The position numbers and the translations under genes are program-made. The notes under the pieces were generated by a model. The model saw only the letters and a program-made list of their open reading frames with translations, made no database searches and was not told the DNA's origin. Below, piece after piece: positions 7,505-15,335 of a stretch of DNA of 52,126 nucleotides; the stretch's first letter is position 1; each line of letters starts with the position of its first letter. Origin of the DNA: Hoskinsella mucinilytica (GTDB taxonomy: Bacteria > Bacillota_I > Bacilli_A > Erysipelotrichales > Erysipelotrichaceae); assembly GCF_045223415.1 (NCBI RefSeq), contig NZ_JBEQZJ010000029.1, positions 1 to 52,126 of the forward strand, read 5' to 3'.

Positions 7505-8623
7505 GTGGAATATAGAGAGATGAAACATGGAGAACGAGTATCCTTGTTAGGTTTTGGATGTATGCGGTTTCCTATGAAGCAGGATGGTAGTATCGATGAG
7601 GAAGAAGCGGAAAAAATGATTGCTTTGGCAATGAAACAAGGTGTGAATTATATCGATACCGCCTTTCCTTATCATAATGGAGAAAGTGAACCGTTTTTAG
7701 GAAGAGTCTTGAAACAATATGAACGAAGTTCTTTTTATTTAGCAACCAAGCTTCCTATGTTTAAGATCAAGACCTTACAGGAAGCAAAGGAAATGTTTGA
7801 AAATCAATTACAACGTCTGGATACGGAATATTTTGATTTTTATTTATTACATGCAATGAGTAAGGAACGCTTTGATATCGTGAAAGAGCAACATATCATA
7901 GATTATTTGGAAGAACAGCAAAAAGCTGGTAGAATCAAAAATCTTGGTTTTTCCTTCCATGATGAATATGAAGTGTTTGAAAGTATGATTCGTTATCGTG
8001 ATTGGGATTTCTGTCAGATTCAATATAATTATATTGATCGTAATATTCAAGCTGGAGATCGAGGTTATGCTTTATGTAAAGAAAAAGGCGTGCCAATGGT
8101 TGTGATGGAACCGATTAAGGGAGGCAATCTTGCATTTTTGCCTAAGGATATCGCTTTAGATTTTAAACAGGTAGACCCAAATGCCAGCGTTTCGTCTTGG
8201 GCACTTCGTTGGGTAGGAAGTCATGATAACGTTAAGGTTATTTTAAGTGGAATGTCTACCATGGAGCAGGTGGAAGATAATCTTCATACGTTTGCTTCTT
8301 TTAAACCATTGACTGAAAAAGAAGAAATGATAGTGGAAACTGTCGCAGAGAAGATTTTATCTAGAACAAGAAATGGTTGTACCGCTTGTCAATATTGTAT
8401 GCCTTGTCCTTTTGGAGTCAATATTCCGGGAAACTTCAAGCTATGGAATGAATACGCAAGATATGGTAATCCAGTATCTATCAAACAAAAAAAGGCATCG
8501 ATGAAGGAAGAGGAAATGGCACAAAATTGTAAAGAATGTGGGCGTTGTGAAACACTTTGTCCTCAACATATCGCAATTAGAGAAGATTTGAAAAAGGTAC
8601 ATGAAGAATTAGGGAATCTATGA
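7505..8623 (+). CDS. Aldo/keto reductase with C-terminal 4Fe-4S domain
   Basis: About 372 residues in two parts. Residues 1-270 form an aldo/keto reductase barrel: 'LLGFGCMRFP', 'YIDTAFPYHNGESE' with the conserved Asp and Tyr, the Lys in 'LATKLP' and the His in 'YLLHAM'. The C-terminal 90 residues hold ferredoxin-like cysteines 'CTACQYCMPCP' and 'CKECGRCETLCP', enough for iron-sulfur clusters. This fusion is widespread in anaerobic Firmicutes; substrate and electron partner are unknown. Start choice: GTG at 7505 lies six bases after AGAGGTG. GTG 7496 and ATG 7499 overlap that site and are less likely. A TATAAT at 7479-7484 could be its -10 element. The gene stands alone between two terminators. 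Confidence 0.88.
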   Translation: MEYREMKHGERVSLLGFGCMRFPMKQDGSIDEEEAEKMIALAMKQGVNYIDTAFPYHNGESEPFLGRVLKQYERSSFYLATKLPMFKIKTLQEAKEMFENQLQRLDTEYFDFYLLHAMSKERFDIVKEQHIIDYLEEQQKAGRIKNLGFSFHDEYEVFESMIRYRDWDFCQIQYNYIDRNIQAGDRGYALCKEKGVPMVVMEPIKGGNLAFLPKDIALDFKQVDPNASVSSWALRWVGSHDNVKVILSGMSTMEQVEDNLHTFASFKPLTEKEEMIVETVAEKILSRTRNGCTACQYCMPCPFGVNIPGNFKLWNEYARYGNPVSIKQKKASMKEEEMAQNCKECGRCETLCPQHIAIREDLKKVHEELGNL

Positions 8624-8645
8624 AAGAGCAGAAATGCTCTTTTCT
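8624..8645 (+). terminator. Terminator of the aldo/keto reductase gene
   Basis: AAGAGCA-GAAA-TGCTCTT stem-loop with a GNRA-type loop followed by a T-rich run. Confidence 0.85.
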
Positions 8646-8729
8646 TTTCAAAATTGAAGAAGGAACTTATTTTTCGTATTTCAAGAAAAGAAATATGATG
8701 GTATAATAAAACAAAGGGGGATATGCATC

Positions 8730-9758
8730 ATGGAACTTAAGAAAAGTCATCACACCTATCTATATGATGTTTATCGAAAAATCATATTATTAGCGATACT
8801 AGCACATAGTGGCTATGCCATGTTGTGCTTTATGATTTCGCAACCTTTTTTAGGCGTATATAATATAGGAAGTATGATATTTTACATCATTATGTTGCAA
8901 TTCGCAAAAAAGCAATTTTTTAAATTGATTGTATCAACCATCCATTTAGAGGTCACCATTTTTGTTGTGGTATCTGTGTTGATTCTAGGATGGGATTCGG
9001 GATTTTCAATGCTTTTGATTGCAATGGCATCGCTTGTATATTTTTGTCCTTTTGATCACCCTTGGATCACTTACTTTATAAGTTTATGTGAAGTGTTGGT
9101 GTTTATTGTCTTTAAACAAATCACGGATCTGATGCCTTTACCAGAGCCACAATTAGAAGAAACGATGTTGCGTTGGTTTTACTTGTTGAATGCTTTGGCA
9201 AGTTTTGCAATCATATTATACGGAGCTTTTATTACGAATATCAATTCTCATATGAGAGAAGAACAATTATGCAAGGAAAATGAAGATTTACAGGCAATTG
9301 CTTATTATGATCAATTGACTGGATGTTGGACAAGACATCGCATGTATCATAGCTTAGAGGATGGGTCCATACATCCTAAGTTTATAGCATTAGGAGATGT
9401 GGATGATTTTAAAAATATCAATGATCGTTTTGGTCATATGTGTGGAGATGCGATCTTGCTTCAGATTGCCACGATCATAAAGGAACAACTTTTTCAAAAA
9501 ACAGCCATCATTCGCTGGGGAGGAGAAGAATTTGTTTTCTTATTTGAAGAGGAAGATGAGGTAGATGTATCTTATCAGATCGAATCCATTAGAAAAAGTA
9601 TCGAAACATATCACTTTCATTATGAAGAGGAAGAGATTCATGTGACAATGACCTTTGGTATTAGCAAAATCGAAAATGATTTAGAATCAGCAATCTATTG
9701 CGCTGATCAGAAAATGTATAAAGGAAAAAGGAGCGGAAAGAATCAGCTCCAGTTGTAA
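8730..9758 (+). CDS. Membrane-anchored GGDEF diguanylate cyclase
   Basis: The first 180 residues are strongly hydrophobic with about five to six membrane segments and no recognisable ligand motif. A short linker ('REEQLCKENEDLQAIAYYDQLTG') leads into a GGDEF domain. Its metal-binding 'LGDVDDFKNINDRFGH' and signature 'RWGGEEF' are intact, so it should make cyclic di-GMP from two GTP. The four residues where an inhibitory RxxD site would sit, five residues before GGEEF, are Phe-Gln-Lys-Thr, so product inhibition through that site is not expected. GGGGG precedes the ATG, and GTATAAT at 8701-8707 suggests its own promoter. No EAL domain or c-di-GMP effector is in the window. Confidence 0.9.
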   Translation: MELKKSHHTYLYDVYRKIILLAILAHSGYAMLCFMISQPFLGVYNIGSMIFYIIMLQFAKKQFFKLIVSTIHLEVTIFVVVSVLILGWDSGFSMLLIAMASLVYFCPFDHPWITYFISLCEVLVFIVFKQITDLMPLPEPQLEETMLRWFYLLNALASFAIILYGAFITNINSHMREEQLCKENEDLQAIAYYDQLTGCWTRHRMYHSLEDGSIHPKFIALGDVDDFKNINDRFGHMCGDAILLQIATIIKEQLFQKTAIIRWGGEEFVFLFEEEDEVDVSYQIESIRKSIETYHFHYEEEEIHVTMTFGISKIENDLESAIYCADQKMYKGKRSGKNQLQL

Positions 9759-9783
9759 AAAGGACAGATGTCCTTTTCTTTTT
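9758..9783 (+). terminator. Terminator of the diguanylate cyclase gene
   Basis: AAAAGGAC / GTCCTTTT stem with a short loop followed by TTTTCTTTTT. Confidence 0.8.
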
Positions 9784-9791
9784 GTGCGTTT

Positions 9792-9807
9792 TTAGGTATT
9801 TGCCTTA
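9792..9807. promoter_or_regulatory. Possible metal-box-like inverted repeat before second feo locus
   Basis: TTAGG-TATTTG-CCTTA is an imperfect inverted repeat 48 bases before the third feoA. It recalls DtxR/MntR-type operators, but no convincing -35/-10 pair surrounds it, so the call is tentative. Confidence 0.3.
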
Positions 9808-9854
9808 CCCGTTTTTTACCCTGTGGATAGACTGATACTAGGGAGTGAATATCT

Positions 9855-10079
9855 ATGACATTACAGGAATGCAAACTGAAAGAAACCGTTGTTGTGTCCT
9901 ATATAGAAGATTGTGAAATGAAACGAAGATTGCTTGATTTAGGCTTTGTCAAAGGGGCTAGTGTAACGCCGGTATTAAACAGTCCCAGCAAAGGGATGCG
10001 AGCTTATTTGATCAAGGGTTGCAAGATAGGTATCAGAAATTCAGAAAGTAGGTATATTCAAGTCATAAAGGAGGAGTGA
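9855..10079 (+). CDS. feoA: FeoA family protein of the second feo locus
   Basis: A 74-residue FeoA-type protein ('MKRRLLDLGFVKGASVTPVLNSPSKGMRAYLIKGCKIGIRN') with the expected Leu-Leu-Asp-Leu-Gly turn and a C-terminal RNSESRYI strand. It stops one base before the feoB start at 10081, which implies translational coupling and a functional pair. It differs strongly from the two FeoA proteins at the start of the window. Role by family: cytosolic partner or regulator of the neighbouring FeoB. GGGAG before the ATG gives a good ribosome-binding site. Confidence 0.85.
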   Translation: MTLQECKLKETVVVSYIEDCEMKRRLLDLGFVKGASVTPVLNSPSKGMRAYLIKGCKIGIRNSESRYIQVIKEE

Positions 10080-10080
10080 C

Positions 10081-12186
10081 ATGCTGTTCGAAAAAATGAT
10101 GGAAGTAAATGATGAAATCAATGCATCTTATCAAAAAGAAAAGGAAGGCTATACGATTGCTTTGGTAGGTAATCCTAATGTTGGTAAAAGTACCGTATTC
10201 AATGCATTGACAGGAATGCATCAGCATACAGGAAATTGGCCGGGAAAAACGGTAGAGCTTGCGAAAGGAAGCTATGTGCATCATGATATGACACATCATC
10301 TGATAGATTTACCAGGGACTTATTCCTTATTGGCTCATTCCAGTGAAGAGGAAGTCACAAGAGATTATATCTGTTTTGAAAAGTGCGATATATGTATGGT
10401 GATTTGTGATGCGACATGCTTGCAGCGAAATCTAAATTTAGTATTACAAACGATGGAGATTACGCCTCATGTGATCATGGTTGTCAACTTAATGGATGAA
10501 GCAAGAAAAAAACACATTGAAATCGACATCAAAACATTGAAAAAACGATTGGGTATTGAAGTTGTAGCCATGAGTGCGAGAAGTGAGGAAGGCTTCGAGG
10601 ACTTGAAAAAAGCAGTAGAAATCACTGCTCGTCAGCAAACCCAACAACGTATCGTCTTTCGATATGATCAAGAAATCGAAGACAGTCTGACTGCAATTAG
10701 TGATGTGATGATTACAAAAGCAGAAAATAAACGCTTTTTGGCATTAAAGCTTTTAGAACCAAACAAAGAGAAAACACGATTTTATGGACAGATAGAAAAT
10801 AAGGAAAGCTGTAAAGCTATGGTAATTGAACAAATAAAACGATTAACAGAAAAAGGAATCTATACATCCTTTGAAGATCACATCGTAGAAGCGTTGCATC
10901 AAAAGGCAAAGGAAATCAGTGAAGAAAGTATGATCTTCCATAATGCTGCTTATTTACAAAAAGATGAAAAGCTAGATCGTATGTTTACAGATAAACGATG
11001 GGGCTTTTTATGGATGATCGTATTGCTATCAGTGATATTCTGGATTACGATATCTGGCGCAAATGTACCAAGTGAGTTTTTAAGTGCCCAGTTTACCTCA
11101 TTTGAAGCTTGGCTACATCAGCTGTTTCAATCGTGGGGAGTTCATGTTGTCTTAGAAAACTTTGTGATAGATGGCATGGTCAAAACTGCAGGTTGGGTCA
11201 TTAGTGTAATGTTACCACCTATGGCAATTTTCTTTCCATTGTTCACGATATTAGAAGATTATGGATATCTACCAAGAATTGCGTTTAATTTAGATGGCTT
11301 TTTTCAAAAAGCATGTACGTGTGGAAAACAAGCTTTGACCATCTGTATGGGCTTTGGATGTAATGCGGTAGGAGTCAGCGGAGCAAGGATCATAGACTCG
11401 CAAAGAGAGCGTTTAATTGCTATCATCACAAATGTTTTCATCCCTTGTAATGGAAGATTTCCCACGCTGATCGCACTCATCACTATGTTTTTTGCCGGTG
11501 CATGGCTTGCTCCTTGGGATGGGGTATTATCTACACTTCTGCTTACCGGTGTTATCTTGTTTGGTATCATGCTTACGTTTTTGGTATCCAAGATGTTAAG
11601 CAAGACACTATTAAAAGGAATACCAAGCAGTTTTACCTTAGAACTGCCACCGTATCGTAGGCCACAGTTTGGAAAAGTGATTGTCCGTTCTATTTTTGAT
11701 CGAACCTTATTTGTACTCGGACGTGCGATTTCAGTTGCAATTCCTGCAGGGGCGATCATATGGTTATTGGCAAATGTTACGATACAGGATGTAACGTTGC
11801 TTGCAATGATTTCAAATTTTCTAGATCCATTCGCAAGACTGATGGGATTGGATGGTGTCATTTTATTGGCTTTCTTACTTGGCTTTCCGGCAAATGAGAT
11901 CGTTGTTCCGATCATGATCATGGCTTATATGGCCAGTGGCTCCATGAATGATATCAGTGATTTAAGTGTTTTGAAAACACTCTTTATAGACAACGGTTGG
12001 ACTTGGGTAACGGCGATATGTACTATGCTATTTTGTCTTGTACACTTTCCATGTGCTACTACGTTATTGACGATCAAAAAAGAAACAAAAAGTTTCAAAT
12101 GGACAATGCTATCCTTCTTGATTCCGACAGTCTTGGGTGTCATACTTTGTATGAGTGTTCATTTCATAGCACAATTCTTTCTGTGA
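10081..12186 (+). CDS. feoB: FeoB-type divalent metal permease, second and divergent paralogue
   Basis: 701 residues with an N-terminal extension of about 24 residues, a G domain with GNPNVGKS (30-37), DLPG (76-79) and NLMD (136-139), then a polytopic permease. The membrane half has FeoB architecture, but the gate motifs differ from the canonical copy at 1006: 'GFGCNAVGVSGARII' replaces 'SGCGVPGIMATKT', and 'FIPCNGRFPTLIAL' replaces 'FIPCGAKLPVIAL'. The family is therefore clear while the transported metal is not; some organisms use a second FeoB for manganese or under other conditions. GGAGG lies just upstream, overlapping the end of feoA. There is no small Cys-rich gene after it; a strong terminator follows. 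Confidence 0.92.
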   Translation: MLFEKMMEVNDEINASYQKEKEGYTIALVGNPNVGKSTVFNALTGMHQHTGNWPGKTVELAKGSYVHHDMTHHLIDLPGTYSLLAHSSEEEVTRDYICFEKCDICMVICDATCLQRNLNLVLQTMEITPHVIMVVNLMDEARKKHIEIDIKTLKKRLGIEVVAMSARSEEGFEDLKKAVEITARQQTQQRIVFRYDQEIEDSLTAISDVMITKAENKRFLALKLLEPNKEKTRFYGQIENKESCKAMVIEQIKRLTEKGIYTSFEDHIVEALHQKAKEISEESMIFHNAAYLQKDEKLDRMFTDKRWGFLWMIVLLSVIFWITISGANVPSEFLSAQFTSFEAWLHQLFQSWGVHVVLENFVIDGMVKTAGWVISVMLPPMAIFFPLFTILEDYGYLPRIAFNLDGFFQKACTCGKQALTICMGFGCNAVGVSGARIIDSQRERLIAIITNVFIPCNGRFPTLIALITMFFAGAWLAPWDGVLSTLLLTGVILFGIMLTFLVSKMLSKTLLKGIPSSFTLELPPYRRPQFGKVIVRSIFDRTLFVLGRAISVAIPAGAIIWLLANVTIQDVTLLAMISNFLDPFARLMGLDGVILLAFLLGFPANEIVVPIMIMAYMASGSMNDISDLSVLKTLFIDNGWTWVTAICTMLFCLVHFPCATTLLTIKKETKSFKWTMLSFLIPTVLGVILCMSVHFIAQFFL

Positions 12187-12189
12187 TTA

Positions 12190-12217
12190 GGTTATCGTGA
12201 AAACGATAGCCTTTTTT
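12190..12217 (+). terminator. Terminator of the second feo locus
   Basis: GGTTATCGT-GAAA-ACGATAGCC hairpin (nine pairs, one G-T) followed by TTTTTT. Confidence 0.9.
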
Positions 12218-12237
12218 CTGAGTGCAAATGATATAAA

Positions 12238-12266
12238 TTGAAACGCTGATCAAATTCTAGTATAAT
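12238..12266 (+). promoter_or_regulatory. Promoter of the DUF969-DUF979-pcp operon
   Basis: TTGAAA (12238-12243), 17 bases, TATAAT (12261-12266). It predicts a leader of about 160 nt before the first gene. Confidence 0.75.
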
Positions 12267-12390
12267 GATACATATTTTAGCATTCATTTCTGATTTTTAT
12301 CATGCAAAATAGAAATGTGATTCATAGAAAAGAATGGTATGATTTATCAATTATGGTGCATGCTTTAAGATAAAGAATACGTAAGGGATG

Positions 12391-12413
12391 CATTTCAGAT
12401 GGATGCTGAGATG
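12391..12413 (+). promoter_or_regulatory. Hairpin in the leader of the DUF969 operon
   Basis: CATTTCAG and CTGAGATG form an eight-pair stem (one U-G) around the loop ATGGATG. It ends eight bases before the AAAGGAAGG site, so it could affect translation start. Further weak inverted repeats lie upstream (12283-12317). Confidence 0.4.
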
Positions 12414-12438
12414 ATAAATAAAAGGAAGGATGGATGTT

Positions 12439-13125
12439 ATGGAGTATATCAAATTATTGGGAATCCTGATCGTTATCATTGGCTTTGCCATGAAATTGGA
12501 TTCCATTTTGATTATTATGGTTGCGGCAATCGTGACTGCATTGGTTGGTGGTATGGATATCACAATGTTTCTTGAAACGTTAGGAAATAGCTTTGTATCA
12601 AATCGAAGTATGTGTATTTTCATTATCGTAATGGTCGTAACTGGAACGTTGGAACGTAATGGATTAAAGCAGGCAGCTGCGGCCTTAATGGGAAAATTCA
12701 AAAATGCATCTGCAGGGTTGGTATTGGGCATCTATGGTGTTTTCCGTGTTATCTTTGCGGCATTTAATGTCGGTTTTGGTGGCGTTGCTGGATTTGTGAG
12801 GCCAATTGTAATGCCAATGGCAAGTGCTGCTGTAGAAAAAGAAGGGATCAAAATCAGTGAGGATCATTTGGAACAGGTCAAAGGTATGGCAGCTGGTATG
12901 GAAAATGTAACTTGGTTTTTCGGTCAAGTGTTGTTTGTCGGAGGAAGCGGAATGCTTTTGGTACAAGGAACGTTGAAGGATCTTGGCTATGCAGTAGAGT
13001 TGATCGATTTGGCAAAAGTACAAATTCCTGTCGCCATAGTCGCAACACTGGTGGCGATGATTTATTATTATGTAACCAATAAAAAACTAATGAAACAATA
13101 TGATAAAAAACAGGAGGAACTATAA
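12439..13125 (+). CDS. DUF969 family membrane protein
   Basis: About 228 residues, very hydrophobic, with roughly five to six membrane helices. The sequence matches DUF969, with landmarks 'LGILIVIIGFAMKLDSILIIMVAAIVTALVGGMD' near the N-terminus and a conserved 'FRVIFAAFNVGFGGVAGFVRPIVMPMA' centre. It overlaps the DUF979 gene by one base (TAATG), so the two are coupled and probably form one membrane complex. The neighbour pcp suggests uptake or handling of pyroglutamyl peptides or a related amino-acid substrate; this is inference from context. The start at 12439 is preferred because AAGGAAGG directly abuts the other ATG at 12430. Confidence 0.85.
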   Translation: MEYIKLLGILIVIIGFAMKLDSILIIMVAAIVTALVGGMDITMFLETLGNSFVSNRSMCIFIIVMVVTGTLERNGLKQAAAALMGKFKNASAGLVLGIYGVFRVIFAAFNVGFGGVAGFVRPIVMPMASAAVEKEGIKISEDHLEQVKGMAAGMENVTWFFGQVLFVGGSGMLLVQGTLKDLGYAVELIDLAKVQIPVAIVATLVAMIYYYVTNKKLMKQYDKKQEEL

Positions 13126-14078
13126 TGAATGTTTTAGAGTTCTTCCAAAGCGCAGATGTAACGCTAAGCAATAAGTTATTAGAAATGTTATATATCATCA
13201 TCGGTTTGGTTGCGTTTTATACAGGAATAAAAAATCTAATGGATAAAGAGAATGAAAAAAATATAGGAAGTGCCATCTTTTGGTGTACTTTAGGACTATT
13301 GTTTATTCTGGGGAAATGGATTGCGCCATTATGGACAGGTATTCTTGTAATCGTGATGGTACTTCCAGCGATATTAAAACAGGTAGGTACAGGAATCATG
13401 GATGTACCGAAACTAGAAGAGATGGAACAAAACTTCCAAAAAATAGGTATGAAAATATTCATCCCAGCTTTATGTATTGGGGTATTTGCTTTGATATTTG
13501 CCTTATGGACAGATATCAATTCTTTGGTTGGAATTGGTGTCGGTGTTTTATTGGCTGTTCTTATTTTGATGGGATACTCCCGTAAAAATAAACCGAAGGT
13601 TTTTATGAATGATGCGAGAAGAATGTTGGATATCGTAGGTCCATTGTCAATGCTTCCGATACTTTTAGCTGCATTAGGTGCGATATTTACAGCAGCAGGT
13701 GTTGGAGAAGTTATCAGTAGCATGGTATCTAATGTCATTCCTGAAGGGAATGTGACCGTTGGAATCATTGTGTATGCCGTTGGCATGGCATTGTTTACCA
13801 TGATCATGGGCAATGCTTTTGCGGCAATTACGGTAATGACCGTTGGAATCGGTGCTCCGTTTGTTTTGGCTTTGGGAGCTGATCCTGTATTGATAGGAAG
13901 TCTTGCGTTAACATGTGGATTCTGTGGAACCTTATGTACGCCGATGGCAGCAAACTTCAATATCGTGCCTGTAGCTATTTTAGAAATGAAGGATAAAAAC
14001 CTAGTAATCAAAAAACAGGTATTGATTGCTTTGATCATGTTGGTATTTCAAATCTGTTATATGATCATGATGAGTTAA
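13125..14078 (+). CDS. DUF979 family membrane protein
   Basis: A 317-residue polytopic membrane protein with about nine to ten hydrophobic segments, matching DUF979. Recognisable blocks are 'TFWCTLGLLFILG'-type helices early on and 'GNAFAAITVMTVGIGAPFVLALGADPVLIGSLALTCGFCGTLCTPMAANFNIVPVAIL' near the C-terminus, which looks like a re-entrant, transporter-like core. Start and preceding stop share a base, so expression is locked to DUF969. DUF969-DUF979-pcp is a recurrent Firmicutes and Actinobacteria gene set. A two-component permease is the simplest reading, with transport direction and substrate unknown. GGAGG lies seven bases before the ATG. Confidence 0.86.
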   Translation: MNVLEFFQSADVTLSNKLLEMLYIIIGLVAFYTGIKNLMDKENEKNIGSAIFWCTLGLLFILGKWIAPLWTGILVIVMVLPAILKQVGTGIMDVPKLEEMEQNFQKIGMKIFIPALCIGVFALIFALWTDINSLVGIGVGVLLAVLILMGYSRKNKPKVFMNDARRMLDIVGPLSMLPILLAALGAIFTAAGVGEVISSMVSNVIPEGNVTVGIIVYAVGMALFTMIMGNAFAAITVMTVGIGAPFVLALGADPVLIGSLALTCGFCGTLCTPMAANFNIVPVAILEMKDKNLVIKKQVLIALIMLVFQICYMIMMS

Positions 14079-14098
14079 TTAGAAAGTGAGGATTATTT

Positions 14099-14743
14099 AT
14101 GAAAGTATTGGTAACCGGATTTGATCCATTTGGTGGTGAGAGCATCAATCCTGCTTATGAAGCGGTGAAGGCATTACCAGATGAAATTCTAGGTGCTCAA
14201 GTTATTAAAATCGAGATTCCTACAGTGTTTGATGATGCGCCAAAAGCAGTTGAAACGGCAATTGAAGTATATCATCCTGACATTGTATTATGTGTTGGGC
14301 AAGCAGGTGGAAGAACACATATCACTCCTGAATTTGTCGGAATCAACTTTAAAGATGCAAGAATTCCGGATAATTTAGGAAAACAACCATTGAATGAAAA
14401 AATTGCGGAAGATGGAGATACTGCGTATTTTAGTAAACATCCCGTGAAAGCAATGGTACAGAAATTAAAGGATCATGGTATTCCTGCGGCGGTTTCTTAT
14501 AGTGCTGGTACATATGTTTGTAATGATGTAATGTATTCCTTGTTATATATGATCGATAAGAAATACCTAAATATCCGTGGTGGTTTTGTTCATGTGCCTT
14601 ATGATACCAGTCAAGCTGCTATGTTAAGTGCAAGTACACCAAGTATGCCAATCACGATGATCGCTGAAGGATTGAAACTTGCAATTGAAGCGATTATTGA
14701 AAACGATGAGGATATCGTGATACAGGGTGGTACAACGCACTAA
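14099..14743 (+). CDS. pcp: Pyroglutamyl-peptidase I
   Basis: A 214-residue cysteine peptidase (family C15) that removes N-terminal pyroglutamate from peptides in the cytoplasm. The catalytic triad is visible: Glu78 ('ITPEFVG'), Cys141 ('SAGTYVCNDVMY') and His165 ('GGFVHVPY'). The N-terminal 'VTGFDPFGGESINPA' is diagnostic, and the length is normal. It follows the DUF979 gene by 20 bases and overlaps the next gene by one base. The operon probably imports or processes pyroglutamyl compounds that this enzyme cleaves. Confidence 0.96.
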   Translation: MKVLVTGFDPFGGESINPAYEAVKALPDEILGAQVIKIEIPTVFDDAPKAVETAIEVYHPDIVLCVGQAGGRTHITPEFVGINFKDARIPDNLGKQPLNEKIAEDGDTAYFSKHPVKAMVQKLKDHGIPAAVSYSAGTYVCNDVMYSLLYMIDKKYLNIRGGFVHVPYDTSQAAMLSASTPSMPITMIAEGLKLAIEAIIENDEDIVIQGGTTH

Positions 14744-15276
14744 TGTCAAAGCAATTGAATTGTGAAGTCATAGAACTGAAAGAAGATCGTATATTTCTTG
14801 GTTTGAAAAAAACGGTGTGTGAAACAACCATGTTCAAGGATGCACAAAAGCTTGCGAAAGACTATGCAACCATGAAAACAAGGATAACGCATTTATGTCA
14901 TCCGGTACACACAGCACTTATCACATTTTCGAAAAAAGACAATGGGGAATTTGATTGTTTTATGGGGGATGAGGTTCATTTCATAGATAAATCAGAAGAT
15001 CCAATGCAATATATCGTTCTTTCAAAAGGTACTTGTATGGCAAAGGTCAAGGTGCGTGTAGGGTCACAAATGACATTATCTTATAGGGTTGCTGGAATTC
15101 GAAAACAGTTTTATACCAAATGGTTAAAGTTGCATGGATATGTCAGCGCATCACCGTTTGAGGATATGGAATTGTATCATTATCGAAGAAGAAAATTCCG
15201 AAAATCAACAAAAATGGTTATGGAATTATATTTCTTTATACAAAAGAAAGAAACAAAGAAAAACTCACAAGGATGA
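14743..15276 (+). CDS. Putative GyrI-like effector-binding domain protein
   Basis: A 177-residue soluble protein with no catalytic motif that I recognise. The C-terminal half ('YIVLSKGTCMAKVKVRVG' followed by a run ending 'FRKSTKMVMELYFFIQKK') resembles the beta-rich, two-fold layout of GyrI-like/SOUL effector-binding domains, which often end in a Glu-Leu-Tyr-hydrophobic strand. No HTH is present, so it would bind a ligand without DNA. The start overlaps the pcp stop (TAATG), indicating co-expression with the DUF969-DUF979-pcp operon. The assignment is from pattern resemblance only; treating it as hypothetical is also defensible. Confidence 0.5.
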   Translation: MSKQLNCEVIELKEDRIFLGLKKTVCETTMFKDAQKLAKDYATMKTRITHLCHPVHTALITFSKKDNGEFDCFMGDEVHFIDKSEDPMQYIVLSKGTCMAKVKVRVGSQMTLSYRVAGIRKQFYTKWLKLHGYVSASPFEDMELYHYRRRKFRKSTKMVMELYFFIQKKETKKNSQG

Positions 15277-15292
15277 TGTGAGTTTATCTTTA
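15261..15292 (+). terminator. Hairpin overlapping the end of the GyrI-like gene
   Basis: AAACTCACA / TGTGAGTTT perfect nine-pair stem, loop of seven, followed by a moderately T-rich ATCTTTAT. The 5' arm lies in the last codons. Confidence 0.6.
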
Positions 15293-15302
15293 TAGAAATA
15301 AA

Positions 15303-15330
15303 AAAAGCTGCAGGTAATCCGGCAGCTTTT
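15303..15330. terminator. Bidirectional terminator between pcp operon and thiolase
   Basis: AAAAGCTGC / GCAGCTTTT stem with A and T runs at its edges. On the minus strand it lies just after the thiolase stop. Confidence 0.8.
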
Positions 15331-15335
15331 CAAGA

